Assembly: GCA_022559845.1 (NCBI GenBank)
Contig: CM040123.1
Location: forward strand, 320,149,933-320,213,932
DNA length: 64,000 nucleotides
Direction of reading: 5' to 3'
Source: Amorphophallus konjac
Lineage: Eukaryota > Streptophyta > Magnoliopsida > Alismatales > Araceae
Shown here: positions 12,179 through 22,975 of the stretch, piece by piece
Numbering within the stretch: the first letter of the stretch is position 1
How the letters are laid out: every line of letters starts with the position of its first letter
Program-made: the position numbers and the translations under genes
Notes under the pieces: model-generated
Told to the model about the DNA's origin: nothing
The model's input: only the letters and a program-made list of their open reading frames with translations
The model's database searches: none

Positions 12179-13691
12179 TGAAGTTCCGTGATCAATGACA
12201 CCCAAGAGTGGGGGTGAATTGGGTGATTACAATTTTTTAGAAAACCTTAGCCGATTTAAACAAATATGATGAAATAGTAACTAAGAGGTTCAGATCTATT
12301 GCATTACCAATTAGATCTATCAAAACCAATCGCCATGATAATTCTTCGGTACTAGGCGGAGGTATGAATCTGAAGATCCTACTCACGTAAGGTGTTATCA
12401 TCCTGACAAGATGAGCCTTGTCAATCTGAACCCACCTTTTGATATACCAAAGATCTAAAGTGAAAATGATCAATTAAGCTAGATCTGAACGAAGAAAACA
12501 ATAGAGATAATATACGAGAGTGCTAGCACAGAATGGGGGTAGAAGAGAAGGATCAAACCACACAAGAGACAAAGATTTTTAGGTGGTTCAGATGCAACAA
12601 TGGCAACCTACGTCCACCCCTCACAAACTGTGAGGATTCACACACTATCTTGTAAAGGATTACAAGATCAGAACACACACACATACACTCGTAAGGAGAT
12701 AGGAACTACCACGAAGGTGCAAACACACCGAAGCACACACGAATCTAAAGGAAATAAGACACATACACATGGATCTGGGTAGATCCACACACACACGAAT
12801 GTTTAAAGATTACAAATAGCACACACTTGAAGCTCAGGAAATTTGGAAGAAGAAACACAAATGAAAAACTTCTGATTTAGGCTCCCCCTGAGTAGATGAT
12901 GCAGATTTTGAATGAAGCTTGCTTCTCCAATTGATTTGAGGTTGATTGGCTTCAGATTGATCTTGAAAGGCTTGGAGATGGATGAAGAATCCCAGGACGA
13001 AACACTGTTCACAGAGGTGTTGTAGCAGCCTTCTTTCTCCCCTTGGTAGCCTCTTTGTTCTCCCTTGAGTGATTAAGGTTTCTTTGCACTAAGAGATATT
13101 TTTATAAGTCTTGGGTTGGTCAAGGGACATACCAAAATACAGATCCACGAATTTAGGCATGTCTGGTGGCTTTGGAACCCAAAAGTCGAAAAGAGAAGGC
13201 TTGAACACGTTGAAGAAAACAAAGTCAACAATTGCTGCTTCAAAGGGTTCGGTTGACCGAAATGTTCGATCGGTCAACCGAACTATGTAACTTCCTGAAA
13301 CTTTCAACATTGGGAACTTTGGTCGACCGAACTGGCCCTATCGGTCGACCAAACTCTGTAACATTTCAGAGTTCTGAATGCTGGAAACTTTGGTCGACCG
13401 AAATGCCTTCATTGGTCGATCGAAGTCTGCTTTGCCTGCAAAAATAACTCATTAGCCCAAGAGATCATATCCATATAATCAGGCCTTGGATTGCGTGTAT
13501 GTTTACATTGATTTGAAGACCATTTGAGCTCTTTTTATGCATTTTGAAGATGGTGAACATTTGAGCATTGATCATAGCGGAAATTGGCCTAAACGCGTAC
13601 GATGCTCGCTCTTGAGTAGTTATGCATGGCACGAGACGGAAATCAAGTTCAGGATTTTGTTATCATCAAAATCACCTCGAGAGACTCAACA
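12179..13691 (-). repeat. 5' LTR of minus-strand copia
   Basis: A 1,513-bp partner of 2776-4287. The minus-strand TATA-like box is at 13099-13106, with GGTCGACC-type palindromes upstream of it at 13250-13430. The target duplication GACCG follows at 13692-13696. Confidence 0.95.
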
Positions 13692-14364
13692 GACCGAACT
13701 ATGACTCATTACTCTTCATGATCAATTACACAGGTTGAATGATAAGTAAATATTTCAGGTAAAACGAAACTTGATTGAATTCACTACAAAATGATTAAGT
13801 ATTTGAACTTCTCTGTCGACAGAAAAATAGATCAGGTAGACATGACCTATTCTAAAAGATAGAGAAATCAGAAGAATTGAAGAAGATAGGTCAGCAGATA
13901 CTGTGACCATGACCATCCAGGAGCTCAACTTAGCTCAGCCATGAACATCATGTTGACAGTCTACAAGGTTAGGTCTACAGAATCACCACCCAGAAGTTCA
14001 GAAGAAAGGAACCTACTACTACGGTTGACAGACTCCCAAAGGAAGTCAGAATAGGTTGATAGAGTTTGATAACCAGAAGCTAGATAAACTTAGCCAGTAA
14101 CATCATGTCGACAGGCCACCAAGGATATTCAAATTCGGTCGACATGGTCAGTCTTCCAATAGCTCAAACCAGTCAAACCTCTCAGTCCGGTCGATAGGCC
14201 ACCAAGGATATTCAACTCCAGTTGACAGAGTCAATCTTCCAGTAACTCAACCAAGCCAAACTGCTCAGTCAAGTTGACAGGCCACCAAGGATGTTCAACT
14301 CCGGTTGACAGAGTCAGTCTTCGAGTAACTCAACCAAGGCAAACTACTCAATTAGGTCGACATG
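13692..14364 (+). repeat. 3' LTR of outer copia, continued
   Basis: A non-coding continuation of the LTR begun at 2748, starting with the duplicated GACCG. It is rich in GTCGACAG/GTTGACAG motifs. It is cut at 14364 by another LTR, and its end lies beyond the window. Confidence 0.72.
14114..14364 (+). repeat. 83-bp tandem repeat, three units
   Basis: GGCCACCAAGGAT recurs at 14114, 14197 and 14280, exactly 83 bp apart, followed each time by a GTTGACAGAGTCA-type block. It lies within the outer copia LTR, probably its promoter region. Confidence 0.85.
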
Positions 14365-15682
14365 TGATGCGGGACGGACACGGGGACCGACTCTAAGTGA
14401 TGCGGACCTCGGACTCTAAATGCGGACGCGACCAGCAACCTACAACAATGGAGACACTTCAGCCCGACACTAAGAGTTGCTATGGGCTATACGTCGCTAA
14501 CAGAAACGTAAGTTCACTCGTCGTCCCAAGCGAGGGGAAACGCGGATCCACGCGGTTGAGAAACTGGCAGAGTCAAGGGTGGTCGACTCACTTCCGTGCT
14601 CGGATCGAGTCATGGGACAGGTCACTCTCTCGCTCACAGCGGTGACATGAACTCACGGGCTAGAATCCTAACACACTCACAGCAGCATATGACCATATAC
14701 TAAACTAGCAAATGAACGCCAAGAAGTAAGACCGTTACCTCCACGCTCCCGACGTGGGGAAGACAACCCCGAGCAAATCTGTACTCCCGGTTAACAAATA
14801 TTACAGCGGTACAAATGTTTCGACCCACTCCACGCAGGGAGGTAACATGTCACATGTAGGGCCCGAGAGTATCGAGAATTGGGTTGACGGGCAGTATCTT
14901 GATGTCGCTCCGACGGTGCCGAAACCTACGTTTTAGTGCTGTCCAGACGGCGCGATCTGCGGTTCGTGGGGCCCATGTGCTGCTCAGTCCTCCGGACCTG
15001 ACGGGGGGGATCCCGCTGTGATGGTGACACATGGTGGCTCGCTTCCCTGGACGGCGGCCGGGCTGGAACTCTGGTCGGAGGCCGGGCGGCTCCGATCTCC
15101 GCTGGTCGGAGGTGCTGGCCACGGATCTGCAACCTCTGTTTTGTAGCGCGCGGTCCGGCGAGATCGGTTGCTGCGATCAGCACCGACGTCGGATCGGCAC
15201 GAAACCAGCGCCGTTGGAACACTGACTCAAAATCCTTCGACCCTCTGTCACTCCAGAAAATTCGTTGTGACCGTGCTTCTGATGGGGAATTTTAGAACCG
15301 GACTGATCTCTGTTTCAGATCTGGCCGGACAAAAATAAACTTTCCTAAGAGTTGGCGTTGACCGCGATGTAGACCTCCGAATCAGAAGATGAGCTCTTCA
15401 TGAAAGTTGTAGAGGGGAGAGAGAGGAAAACGAGGATAATTTTTATAAAGGGTTTGGTGGACGTTTGGATGGGGAAAGGTATTTTATACTGCTGGGTGGT
15501 TGGATCTGGACAGTGGCAGCCAGAACTGAGCTGGGATCTGAAGTGAATTTTTAGAAAATATGAACGAGATTCTAAATTCACAAGAAAATTTGTGGATGGT
15601 GGGGGTGTTGGACAGATCCTCCAATAAAAATATCAAGTCATTTGGGTCACGAGAAGGTGGGTTCATGAACGACCTATTAGGG
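14365..15682 (-). repeat. TR-GAG-related LTR, first part (split by the giant gypsy)
   Basis: It begins TGATGCGGGACGG, as does the solo LTR at 24644, and the reverse complement of the TR-GAG LTR ends matches (TGATGCGGGACAAG). It shares conserved blocks with them, including a CCACG...CGTGG hairpin at about 14738-14757. Flanking ACATG (14360-14364) is the likely target duplication, but the other end is outside the window. The last five bases, TAGGG (15678-15682), are duplicated at 63377-63381, where this LTR resumes. The short ORFs inside are not convincing genes. Whether it is a solo LTR or part of a full element cannot be told. Confidence 0.8.
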
Positions 15683-16591
15683 TGTGGACGCGCTTAAATT
15701 CGCTGGTTCAGGTGGTTTTGTCTATTAAGTGCGTGGGCGTGCCAGTCACCGAAGTGACGATTTATTCGGGCTCCGAAGAGCACATGGTGCGCTTGATCTG
15801 ACTTCGTCAGGCGATTGTGTGGTTCGTGTCGGGACCAAATCCCGTCGTGCCATAAAGGTCACGACGTCATTTACATCCCCCATACGAGGGAATGCCCTTG
15901 ATGAATTGCCGAAATTAGGGGCCCCGCGGCCGAAAAGAATAATACTAATTGTGCAAGAAAAAGATAAGAATGGATCACACTGAGGGTTGTATTCAGACCA
16001 CAAACCGCTGGTCATGTCGGTCACTCGTGGACCTTTTCATATTCAGACACGGGTCCGTGATGGAAACGCAACGGGAAAAGTCGGGATAAATCCGTTCAAG
16101 TGTTTGTCGAACACCCGGCAACTTTAGTGATGACTCGGAGGGCGTCCAGAACGAGGAGCAAACCTGGTCTGATCAAGATGTCGGCCCAAGGCTAGGTCGA
16201 GACCGGACCATGTCGGGATGACTCCCAAGGTCCGAGCCCGGCCTGAGAGGGCGGCATTATTGTTCCTTTTGCCCCGGGTCGCGGGGAGAGATGGGGGATG
16301 CAGTGTGGGCCCTAGCATCTTTTATTTGGGGTTTCCTTAGTTATATGTTTTGATTTCTGATTTGATATTTATTGTTTATTTGTGCCTTTGTCCAGGATGA
16401 TTTCTCTTCTTTTATTCATCAGTGTTGTTATTACTATCATTATTTTCTTTACCATTTTTTTTATTACCCCTCCCACCTCTTTTATCATTATTATTGCTGC
16501 ACATTCAAAGTCCTTTATCTAGCATAATTTTCATTAATCCATTTGTTGCTGTTAAGGCTCTTATCATGATATATCTGTGTGTATGTGGTGT

Positions 16592-16895
16592 GCCGGCGAA
16601 GGAGAAATAGGGGATGTACCGCTGGAGACAAGAGGGGCGTACCGCTGGAGCTTAGAGGGGTGTACCGCTGAAGGTTTGAAGGGTGTACCGCTGAAGCCAA
16701 TGAGGGAGTACCGCTGGAGGTAATAGGGGTGTACCGCTAGGAGGCTCAAAAAGGGGGTGTACCGCTGAAGGTTTGAAGGGGTGTACCGCTGGGGGCTACT
16801 TGGAGTGTACCGCTGAAGGCTGCTTGGGGTGTGCCGCTGAAGGCTGCAACGGCGAGGGTGTACCGCTGAGGCCATAGCTGGAGAGTGTGTCGGTG
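16592..16895. repeat. Array of GTGTACCGCTGAAGG units
   Basis: About a dozen imperfect copies of GTGTACCGCTGAAGG spaced 20-35 bp apart. Further clusters of the same unit lie at 17540-17770, 18240-18480 and 19390-19690 in this LTR, and at the equivalent places in the other LTR. Confidence 0.9.
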
Positions 16896-16912
16896 AAGGA
16901 GGGGGGGTGATA

Positions 16913-17530
16913 TAAAGTCTGTACGTTCCCCAGCCTCAAGTCTATACATTGCCTATTCAACCAGCACACAAAGTCTATGCATCCTTTAGTCTAAAGTCTG
17001 CACATTGCCTATTGACCGCAGCTCGAAGTCTGTACATTGGCTGCTCAAAGTCTGTACATTGTCCATTGGCTGCAGTTCAAAGTCTATACATTGGCCGTTG
17101 GCTGCAGCTCGAAGTCTATACATTGATGACCCCAAAGTCTACACGTTGCAGCTCAAAGTCTATACATCGTCCAGCATAAAGTCTGTACGTTGCGACATGA
17201 AGTCTGTACATTGCAGCATAAGTCTATACGTTGGCTGGCCCAAGTCTATACACTGCTCATTGGCCGCAGTTCAAAGTCTATACATTGGCCAGCCCAAAGT
17301 CTATACATTGGCCAACTCAGAGTCTATACATTGTAGCTCAAAGTCTATACATTGGCCATCATGAAGTCTGTACGTTGGCCAGCCTAAAGTCTATACATTA
17401 CAGCCCAAAGCCTATACATTGGCCAAGTCTATACGCTGCAGCGTGAAGTCTATACGTTGGCTGGCCCAAGTCTGTACGCTGCAGCACGAAGTCTATACAT
17501 TGCCCAAGTCTATACACTGGAGCCCGTTGA
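16913..17530. repeat. Array of AAGTCTRTACATTGG units (gypsy LTR)
   Basis: About 26 copies of AAGTCT(A/G)TACATTGG, typically 17-30 bp apart, with GCC/GCAGC linkers. The other LTR carries the same array at 60383-60990. In the element's sense (minus) strand the motif reads CCAATGTATAGACTT and so contains a CCAAT core. The same motif forms an array in the unrelated copia LTR at 45866-47490. Confidence 0.93.
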
Positions 17531-19930
17531 GACGGTGGATGAGGGTGTATCGACGAAGGGAAGGAGTGTGCCGCTGAAAGGGCCAGGAGGAGTGTGCCGC
17601 TAAAGGGTGTGTCCATGGGGGCAATTAGGGGCGTACCGCTGAAGGTTCAAGGGGCGTGCCGGGGAAGGCTTTGAAGCGTTCCGCTGAAGGCTGGGAGGAG
17701 TGTGCCGCTAAAGGGTGTGCCCATGGGCAATTAAGGGTGCACCGCTGAGGGTTCAAGGGGCGTGATGGTGGAGGTTCAATCAGTCTTCAATTTCTTATTT
17801 TTAAGGCTTTTCTTTTCTTCTTGTTTTAATTTCCATGCAATTTAATATAAACTTCCCCCTTGTTTCCGTTTTGCTCGGTTCAGCCTCTTTTCTTACGGGT
17901 CAGGCGTTCGGGCTGCCGGGTAGTTAATCAGTTCGGTTCTCGTCATGGTGCCGGCAGTGGCTTGATTAGCTGGGAGGTTCATTGATTATTCCATTCGTTT
18001 GTTGCTTCCTTTTGCCTCTTTTAATGTTTTGTTATTTTCTCACAAAAATTCGGCAGCATCTCCCCTTAACCCGGGGCGTAAGGGAGATAAAGGGAACGCG
18101 CCCACATGGAGTGGCGGAACCCAACAACTGGAGGTGGGCGCCCGAGGGCAGCAACACCTTTATAGAACCTCGGAAAACACGAAGGGGACAACGGTGGGCT
18201 GAAGGCCTCCCAGGCTAAACAAGGTGGACTGGGGCTCAAAAGGGCGTACCGCTGAGGGCCTGACGGGGAAGGTGTACCGCTGGAGGGCCACCATGGGGTG
18301 TGCCGGCCAAAGAGCCAGAAGGGTGTACCGCTGAGGGCTGAACGGGGTGTGCCGCTGAGGGCTAATGGGTGTGTGCCGCTGAGGGCCAATGGGTGTGCCG
18401 CTGAGGGCTGGACAGGGTGTGTGCTGGGGAAGGCTGAAAGGGTGTATCGGCCAAGGGCCAGACACGTGCACCGCTGGAGGCTTGAAAGAACTGAATGTAT
18501 GGTCTGGGAGACTTACAGATTATTCAGGAGGACAGGGAAAGTTTAAGGCCAAAGATGGGCCACTGGTAGCTGGGTATTCGGGGAGTGAGTGAGAGTCTCC
18601 CTCTCTCTTCAAGCCCGTGGGCATAGTAGATGGCCACGGAAGGGAGTGAAGAGTCCATGAGGCCAAGGATCGTGAGAGGGCGATCATATTGACGTGGAAA
18701 CCCCAAGAGCACTGGAGAGATGAAGAGATAGAGGGAAAACGAACAACCCGTCAAAGACCATGAAAACTAGCACAAGCCAACAAAAATCATAGAGAAACCC
18801 GGAGAGGGTGATTTTCCTTCGTGGGAGGCAAAAGGCCGTAGCTCTACATGCATATTACAAAAGAAAACGCCCAAACGAGGCCATGGACAAAGGGAAAAAT
18901 CCAAGACAGAGAACGGGAGGAGGAATGGAATACAAAAAGGGAAGAAAGCATTGGGGCTTAAGACATGGGCCACCGTCCCCAACCCTCTCCCCCCCCATTA
19001 CATCAAGCTCTCTCTCTCTTACTCTTGCTTCTTCCCGATGGTCGTCGGAGGAAGCTCCCGCCGGGACGCCTCTTCTTCTCTTCTCTCTTCTCCTCTTTCT
19101 CTTCTCTCTGAGTCTTCCTCTGTTTTCCTTGTCTGTCCCTCCTCTGTCCCCCCTCTGTCTGTCGAACATGAGGCTTTTTATACTCCCAGCCACCGGCGAC
19201 TTTGAGCACGACCGTCGAAGGCGGGAAGCCGGCTGTGATGATGGGTTTGACCTGCTCCTGTCCTGGCTGTCAGTGGGGTAGCCTGCGTGGCCCAACCCAT
19301 TGTTGACACCTCATAGAGCTCACTGCGCGCCAAGGATGCGTAGGGCATGGGCACCATGTCGTTTAGCCGTTGAAAATGCCTGACGCTGTGCCGTTGGCGG
19401 GCTGCATAAGCGTGCCGCAGGAGAGCCAAAAGGGCGTGCCGCTGGAGCCCCTGAAGGCGTACCGCTGAAGCCCGTTTGGGAGTGCCGCTGAAGGCCCATT
19501 TGGGTGTGCCGCTGAAGCCCTTGGGGCGTGCCGCTGAAGCCCTTGGGGCGTGCCGCTGAAGGCCCCTTTTTTGGGCATGCCGCTGAGGGCCTATTTGGGT
19601 GTGCCGCTGAAGGCCATTGAGCGTGCCGCTGAAGGCCATTGAGCGTGCCGCTGAAGGCCATTGGGCGTGCTGCTGAACGGCCTGATGGGCATGCTTTTGA
19701 GCCGGTTGTGAGCACGAGCTGTGGCACATTTAATTTTCTTCGAGGCCCAGGGATTGTGGGACTCTTGGTGGTTGATTTCTCTTCAATGTCGTGACTTCGG
19801 AGACGGCTTCACAGCAGTATGCATACTTGGGGATCCCGGGCGATCAGTCTCTCCGGGGCTTCTTCACTCGGCGCCGTTGTTGACGCGAGGCCGGGCGTGA
19901 TATTAGGGTGTGCAATTTTTGGTGTCCACA

Positions 19931-19947
19931 AATGCCCCCCACCCACG
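19931..19947 (-). other. Polypurine tract of giant gypsy
   Basis: The minus strand reads GTGGGTGGGGGGCATT immediately before the LTR start TGTGGACACC. It confirms that the left LTR is the 3' one. Confidence 0.85.
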
Positions 19948-20024
19948 GGTAGCGCGGGCGAAGAATGAGCCGGGCGGTGCCCGCGGGTGTACTTGTCTCT
20001 TTTCTCTTTGTTGACGTTGTCGAT

Positions 20025-20820
20025 AGGGTGTCGGTAGCTGAAGCAGTTGTTGGTCTCTTCATCAGCGCCGACGGGGTGTCGGGGACTGAAGCAATTTGTT
20101 GTCTCTTCATCAGTGCCGACGGGGTGTCGGGAACTGAAGCAGTCGTTAGTCTCTTTGTCTCTTCATCAGTGCCGACGGGGTGTCGGGGACTGAAGTAGCA
20201 TATGTTGTCTCTTTGTCTCTTCATCAGTGCCGACGGGATGCCGGGAACTGAAGCAGTATGTTGGTCTCTTCATCAGTGCCGACGGGGTGTCGGGGACTGA
20301 AGCAGTTTGTTGGTCTCTTCATCAGTGCCGATGGGGTGTCGGGGGACCGAAGCAGCATATGTCGTCTCTTCATCAGTGCCGACGGGGTGCCGGGGACTGA
20401 AGCAGCATGTTGGTCTCTTCATCAGTGCCGACGGGGTGTCGGGCACTGAAGCAGCTTGTGTTGTCTCTTCATCAGTGCCGACGGGATGTCGGGAACTGAA
20501 GCAATTTGTTGTCTCTTTGTCTCTTCATCAGTGCCGACGGGATGCCGGGAACTGAAGCAGCATGTTGGTCTCTTCATCAGTGCCGACGGGGTGTCGGGGA
20601 CTGAAGCAGTTTGTTGGTCTCTTCATCAGTGCCGACGGGGTGTCGGGAACTGAAGCAGCTTATTGTCTTTTTGCCTCTTCATCAGTGCCGACGGGATGCC
20701 GGGAACTGAAGCAGCATGTTGGTCTCTTCATCAGTGCAGACGGGACGTCGGGAACTGAAGCAGCTTGTTGGTCTCTTCATCAGTGCCGACGGAGTGTCGG
20801 GGACTGAAGCAATTTGTTGT
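20025..20820. repeat. 49-bp tandem repeat, about 15 units
   Basis: The block CTCTTCATCAGTGCCGACGG recurs about 15 times with a 49-bp core period. Some units are 8-10 bp longer through a duplicated TTGTCTCTT. It lies between the gypsy 3' LTR and the antisense gene promoter. A long + frame through it encodes repeated SSVPTGCRGLKQ peptides, which I regard as non-coding. Confidence 0.95.
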
Positions 20821-20852
20821 CTCTTTTTTTTTTGAACCACATTACCGATACA

Positions 20853-20970
20853 AGCGCCCTTTCGGGTTTTCGCTGGTACCGGCCCCCTCTTGCTTTTGCC
20901 CACGCGCCCTTTCGGATTTTCACGTGACGGGGTACCCGATTTTGCCCGTAGCGCCCTTTCGGGTTTTCGC
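20853..20970. repeat. Three GCGCCCTTTCGGRTTTTC units
   Basis: Copies start at 20853, 20904 and 20951. This is a short spaced repeat in the same non-coding stretch. Confidence 0.85.
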
Positions 20971-21112
20971 CACAGCCGGGTTATTGCCATTTTTACCCTT
21001 GTTCCCGTGTAGGGACAAGTCCGGCGGGGTATCTCTATATATATATTTTTAAACCCCATTTTATTTTCTTCTCTCTCTTTTTTTTTTGACGAGCGGGTGA
21101 TATGCAAGCGTC

Positions 21113-21495
21113 GGCTAGGGCACGAAGCCTTGCGCCGGAAGGTAGGGCTCATTCGTTGGCAAGAAGACAATGCCAGTGCAACGGGAGAGTTCGTGCCAAT
21201 TCGGACGTAGGGTCCGTAATGGCCATATTGTATGGAGTGGGTGGCTAGGGCACGGGGCCTTGCGCCGGAATGGGACTTATTCGTTGGCAAGAAGGTAATG
21301 CCAGCGCAACGGGGGAATTTGTGCCGATTCGAACGTAGGGTCCGTAATGGCCATGTTGTATGGAGTGGGTGGCTAGGGCACGGGGCCTTGCGCCGGAAAG
21401 GGACTTATTGGTTGGCAAGAAGGTAATGCCAGCGCAACGGGGAAATTTGTGCCGATTCGGACGTAGGGTCCGTGATGGCGATTTTGTATGAAATG
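21113..21495. repeat. 129-bp tandem repeat, three units
   Basis: GGCTAGGGCACG recurs at 21113, 21242 and 21371 (exact 129-bp period). Each unit contains GCGCCGGAA, TTGGCAAGAAG and ACGTAGGGTCCGT. It lies upstream of the antisense gene promoter. Confidence 0.93.
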
Positions 21496-21721
21496 GGAGG
21501 GGCTGAGGCCCGAGACGACGTGCCAGGGACAGGCTTGTTTATTGGCGGGGTAATGGTGCCATGGCAAGGGCAGGGCTGCAGGGGTAAAGTCGTTTTTGCT
21601 TGGGTGGACGCCCGCATGACCATGATTGTGGGGATGGAATGTTTTCCCCGGGGACATTTGTTACTGGACGTTACCGACTTACCCCTCCACGTATGTGAGC
21701 GGATGAGTATGTAAACGTGTA

Positions 21722-21975
21722 TACATATATGGGTATATATATATACATATATCTATTTATTTAATATTTTACATATCTTTTTGCTTCCCTTCCTTATATT
21801 TTCTTTTTTTATTTTCTCCCTTTACTTCCCTCCTTTCTCTCCCTTTCTTCTATTTCCCTCCCCCTTTTTTTTTCTTCGCCCCCTTTTTCTTCTTTTCTTC
21901 CCCTCTTTTTTTTAATCCATTTTTCTTTTCTTCTTCTTTCTTCTTTCTTTATTTTTTTCTTCTCTTTTCGTTTAC
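21722..21975. other. AT microsatellite-like and pyrimidine-rich stretch
   Basis: A TATATA-type segment (21722-21765) is followed by about 190 bp of T/C on the plus strand. No coding potential is seen. It lies just upstream of the TATA box at 21982. Confidence 0.8.
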
Positions 21976-21981
21976 GTCCCC

Positions 21982-21989
21982 TATATAAA
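21982..21989 (+). promoter_or_regulatory. TATA box of antisense gene
   Basis: TATATAAA followed by a GC-rich segment, about 990 bp upstream of the ATG at 22976. Transcription would start near 22015. It is the best TATA element on the plus strand upstream of the gene, so the gene probably has its own promoter rather than relying on the LTR. Confidence 0.6.
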
Positions 21990-22289
21990 GGGGCGGGGTG
22001 GCTCGAACGGGCCACCCCGTTTTGAATTCTTCTCCCTCTCCCTCTTTTCTCTCTCTCTTTGTGGCGGTTGAACGGACGGGGCTCCCCCCTCCCTCTTCTT
22101 CTCTTCCGGGCGCGACCGCCGCCTGTGAGCGCCACCGCCGCCGTGGTGAGGAGACGGCCGCGAGGGCCCCCCCTTTTCTTCTCCTTTTTCTCCCCCCCCC
22201 CGTTCTCTTCTCCTCTCCTTTTCGTTCTCTTCCCCTCCCCCCCTCTTCTTCTCTGTCTCCGGCGTCGTAGGCGGCCGGTCGTGCAGTTG

Positions 22290-22700
22290 GGAGTGGGCGT
22301 GGGAGTGCCGGGGAAACACCGTGAAGGCGTGCCGGCGGGAGCCCCTCGGGCGCGCCGGGGAAGCTCTCCCCCAAGGTGTGCCGGGGAGGGAGCCTTCGGA
22401 GCGTGCCGGTCAGGGCAGGGCATAAGTGTGCCGGGGAGCGAGGTGCCCGAGTGCGTCGAGGAACAACCCTGGCGGGTGTGCCGGGGAGGCCATCTTGGGC
22501 GTGCCGGTGAGGGGCCCTCGGAGTGTGCCGGGCAAGCTCCTCCTCAGGGCGTGTCGATGAAGCGCCACGGGGATTGTGTCGGGGAAGCATAAAGGGGATT
22601 GTGCCGGTGAAGGGCCGCTCCGGGGGCGTGCCGGGGAAGCACAAAGGGGGCTGTGCCGGCGAAGGGCCGCTCCGGGGGCGTGCCGGGGGAGCACAAAGGG
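22290..22700. repeat. Array of GTGCCGGGGAAG-type units in antisense gene leader
   Basis: About 15 copies of GTGCCGGGGAAGC or GTGCCGGTGAAGG, related to the GTGCCGCTGAAGG arrays of the LTR, lie in the presumed 5' untranslated region. Arg/Pro-rich minus-strand frames here are by-products. Confidence 0.85.
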
Positions 22701-22975
22701 GGATTTTTAGCTAAGGAAGAGGGCTCCTTTGACTGGCGGACTTCTGGTGTTGCCTCTCGGGGCCCACCATGACTTTGTTGGGGCCGTCACTCCTTGTGGG
22801 CGCGCACCCGTGTTTTCCCTTACGCCTCTGGCCTAGGGGAAACTCTGCCAAAATTTCGTTAGAAATTGGCAATATCTTATTCATTTTACTCATAGTAAAG
22901 CCCCCTTTGCAGCTTTTCACTTTTCTTCGCCTACGGCTTAGTCTGATCTTCTATTTGTTGCCTCTTTGCAGATAA

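Larger units (their letters stand above)
2776..13691 (-). mobile_element. Full-length Ty1-copia retrotransposon (Sirevirus-like), coding-defective
   Basis: A 10.9-kb element read right to left: 5' LTR 12179-13691, initiator-Met primer site, gag, protease, integrase, RT, RNase H, an env-position ORF, purine tract, 3' LTR 2776-4287. Gene order (integrase before RT) defines copia. The 5-bp duplication GACCG lies on both sides. LTRs differ by roughly 3-4 percent by eye, so insertion is not very recent. gag and pol carry several nonsense changes and frameshifts, so the copy cannot encode its own proteins. The env-position ORF and multiple GGGGGAG-type purine tracts point to the Sirevirus clade. 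It interrupts the LTR of an element with a related env-position ORF. Confidence 0.95.
15683..19930 (-). repeat. 3' LTR of giant gypsy
   Basis: A 4,248-bp partner of 59173-63376, with differences estimated at 2-3 percent from a partial by-eye comparison. A minus-strand TATA-like sequence (TATAAAAAG) lies at 19175-19183, which would leave only about 0.75 kb of U3 and over 3 kb of transcribed R-U5. The inside is filled with short repeat arrays, listed separately. Translations rich in SGTP or QRHT peptides are by-products of those arrays, not genes. Confidence 0.96.

Noticed and set aside
16560..19730. Many ORFs of 60-180 codons with repeated SGTP, QRHT or AARP peptides (also in 59900-63180)
   Set aside because: They are translations of the short LTR repeat arrays in several frames on both strands, and no frame is preferred.
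20025..20820. Regular repeat array resembling a CRISPR array
   Set aside because: The whole 49-bp unit is conserved, with no unique spacers and no cas genes, and it sits inside a plant retrotransposon. It is an ordinary tandem repeat.
21809..22644. Arg/Glu-rich minus-strand ORFs of 204 and 231 codons
   Set aside because: They translate the pyrimidine tract and the GTGCCGG array upstream of the antisense gene. They are low-complexity and overlap each other in different frames.
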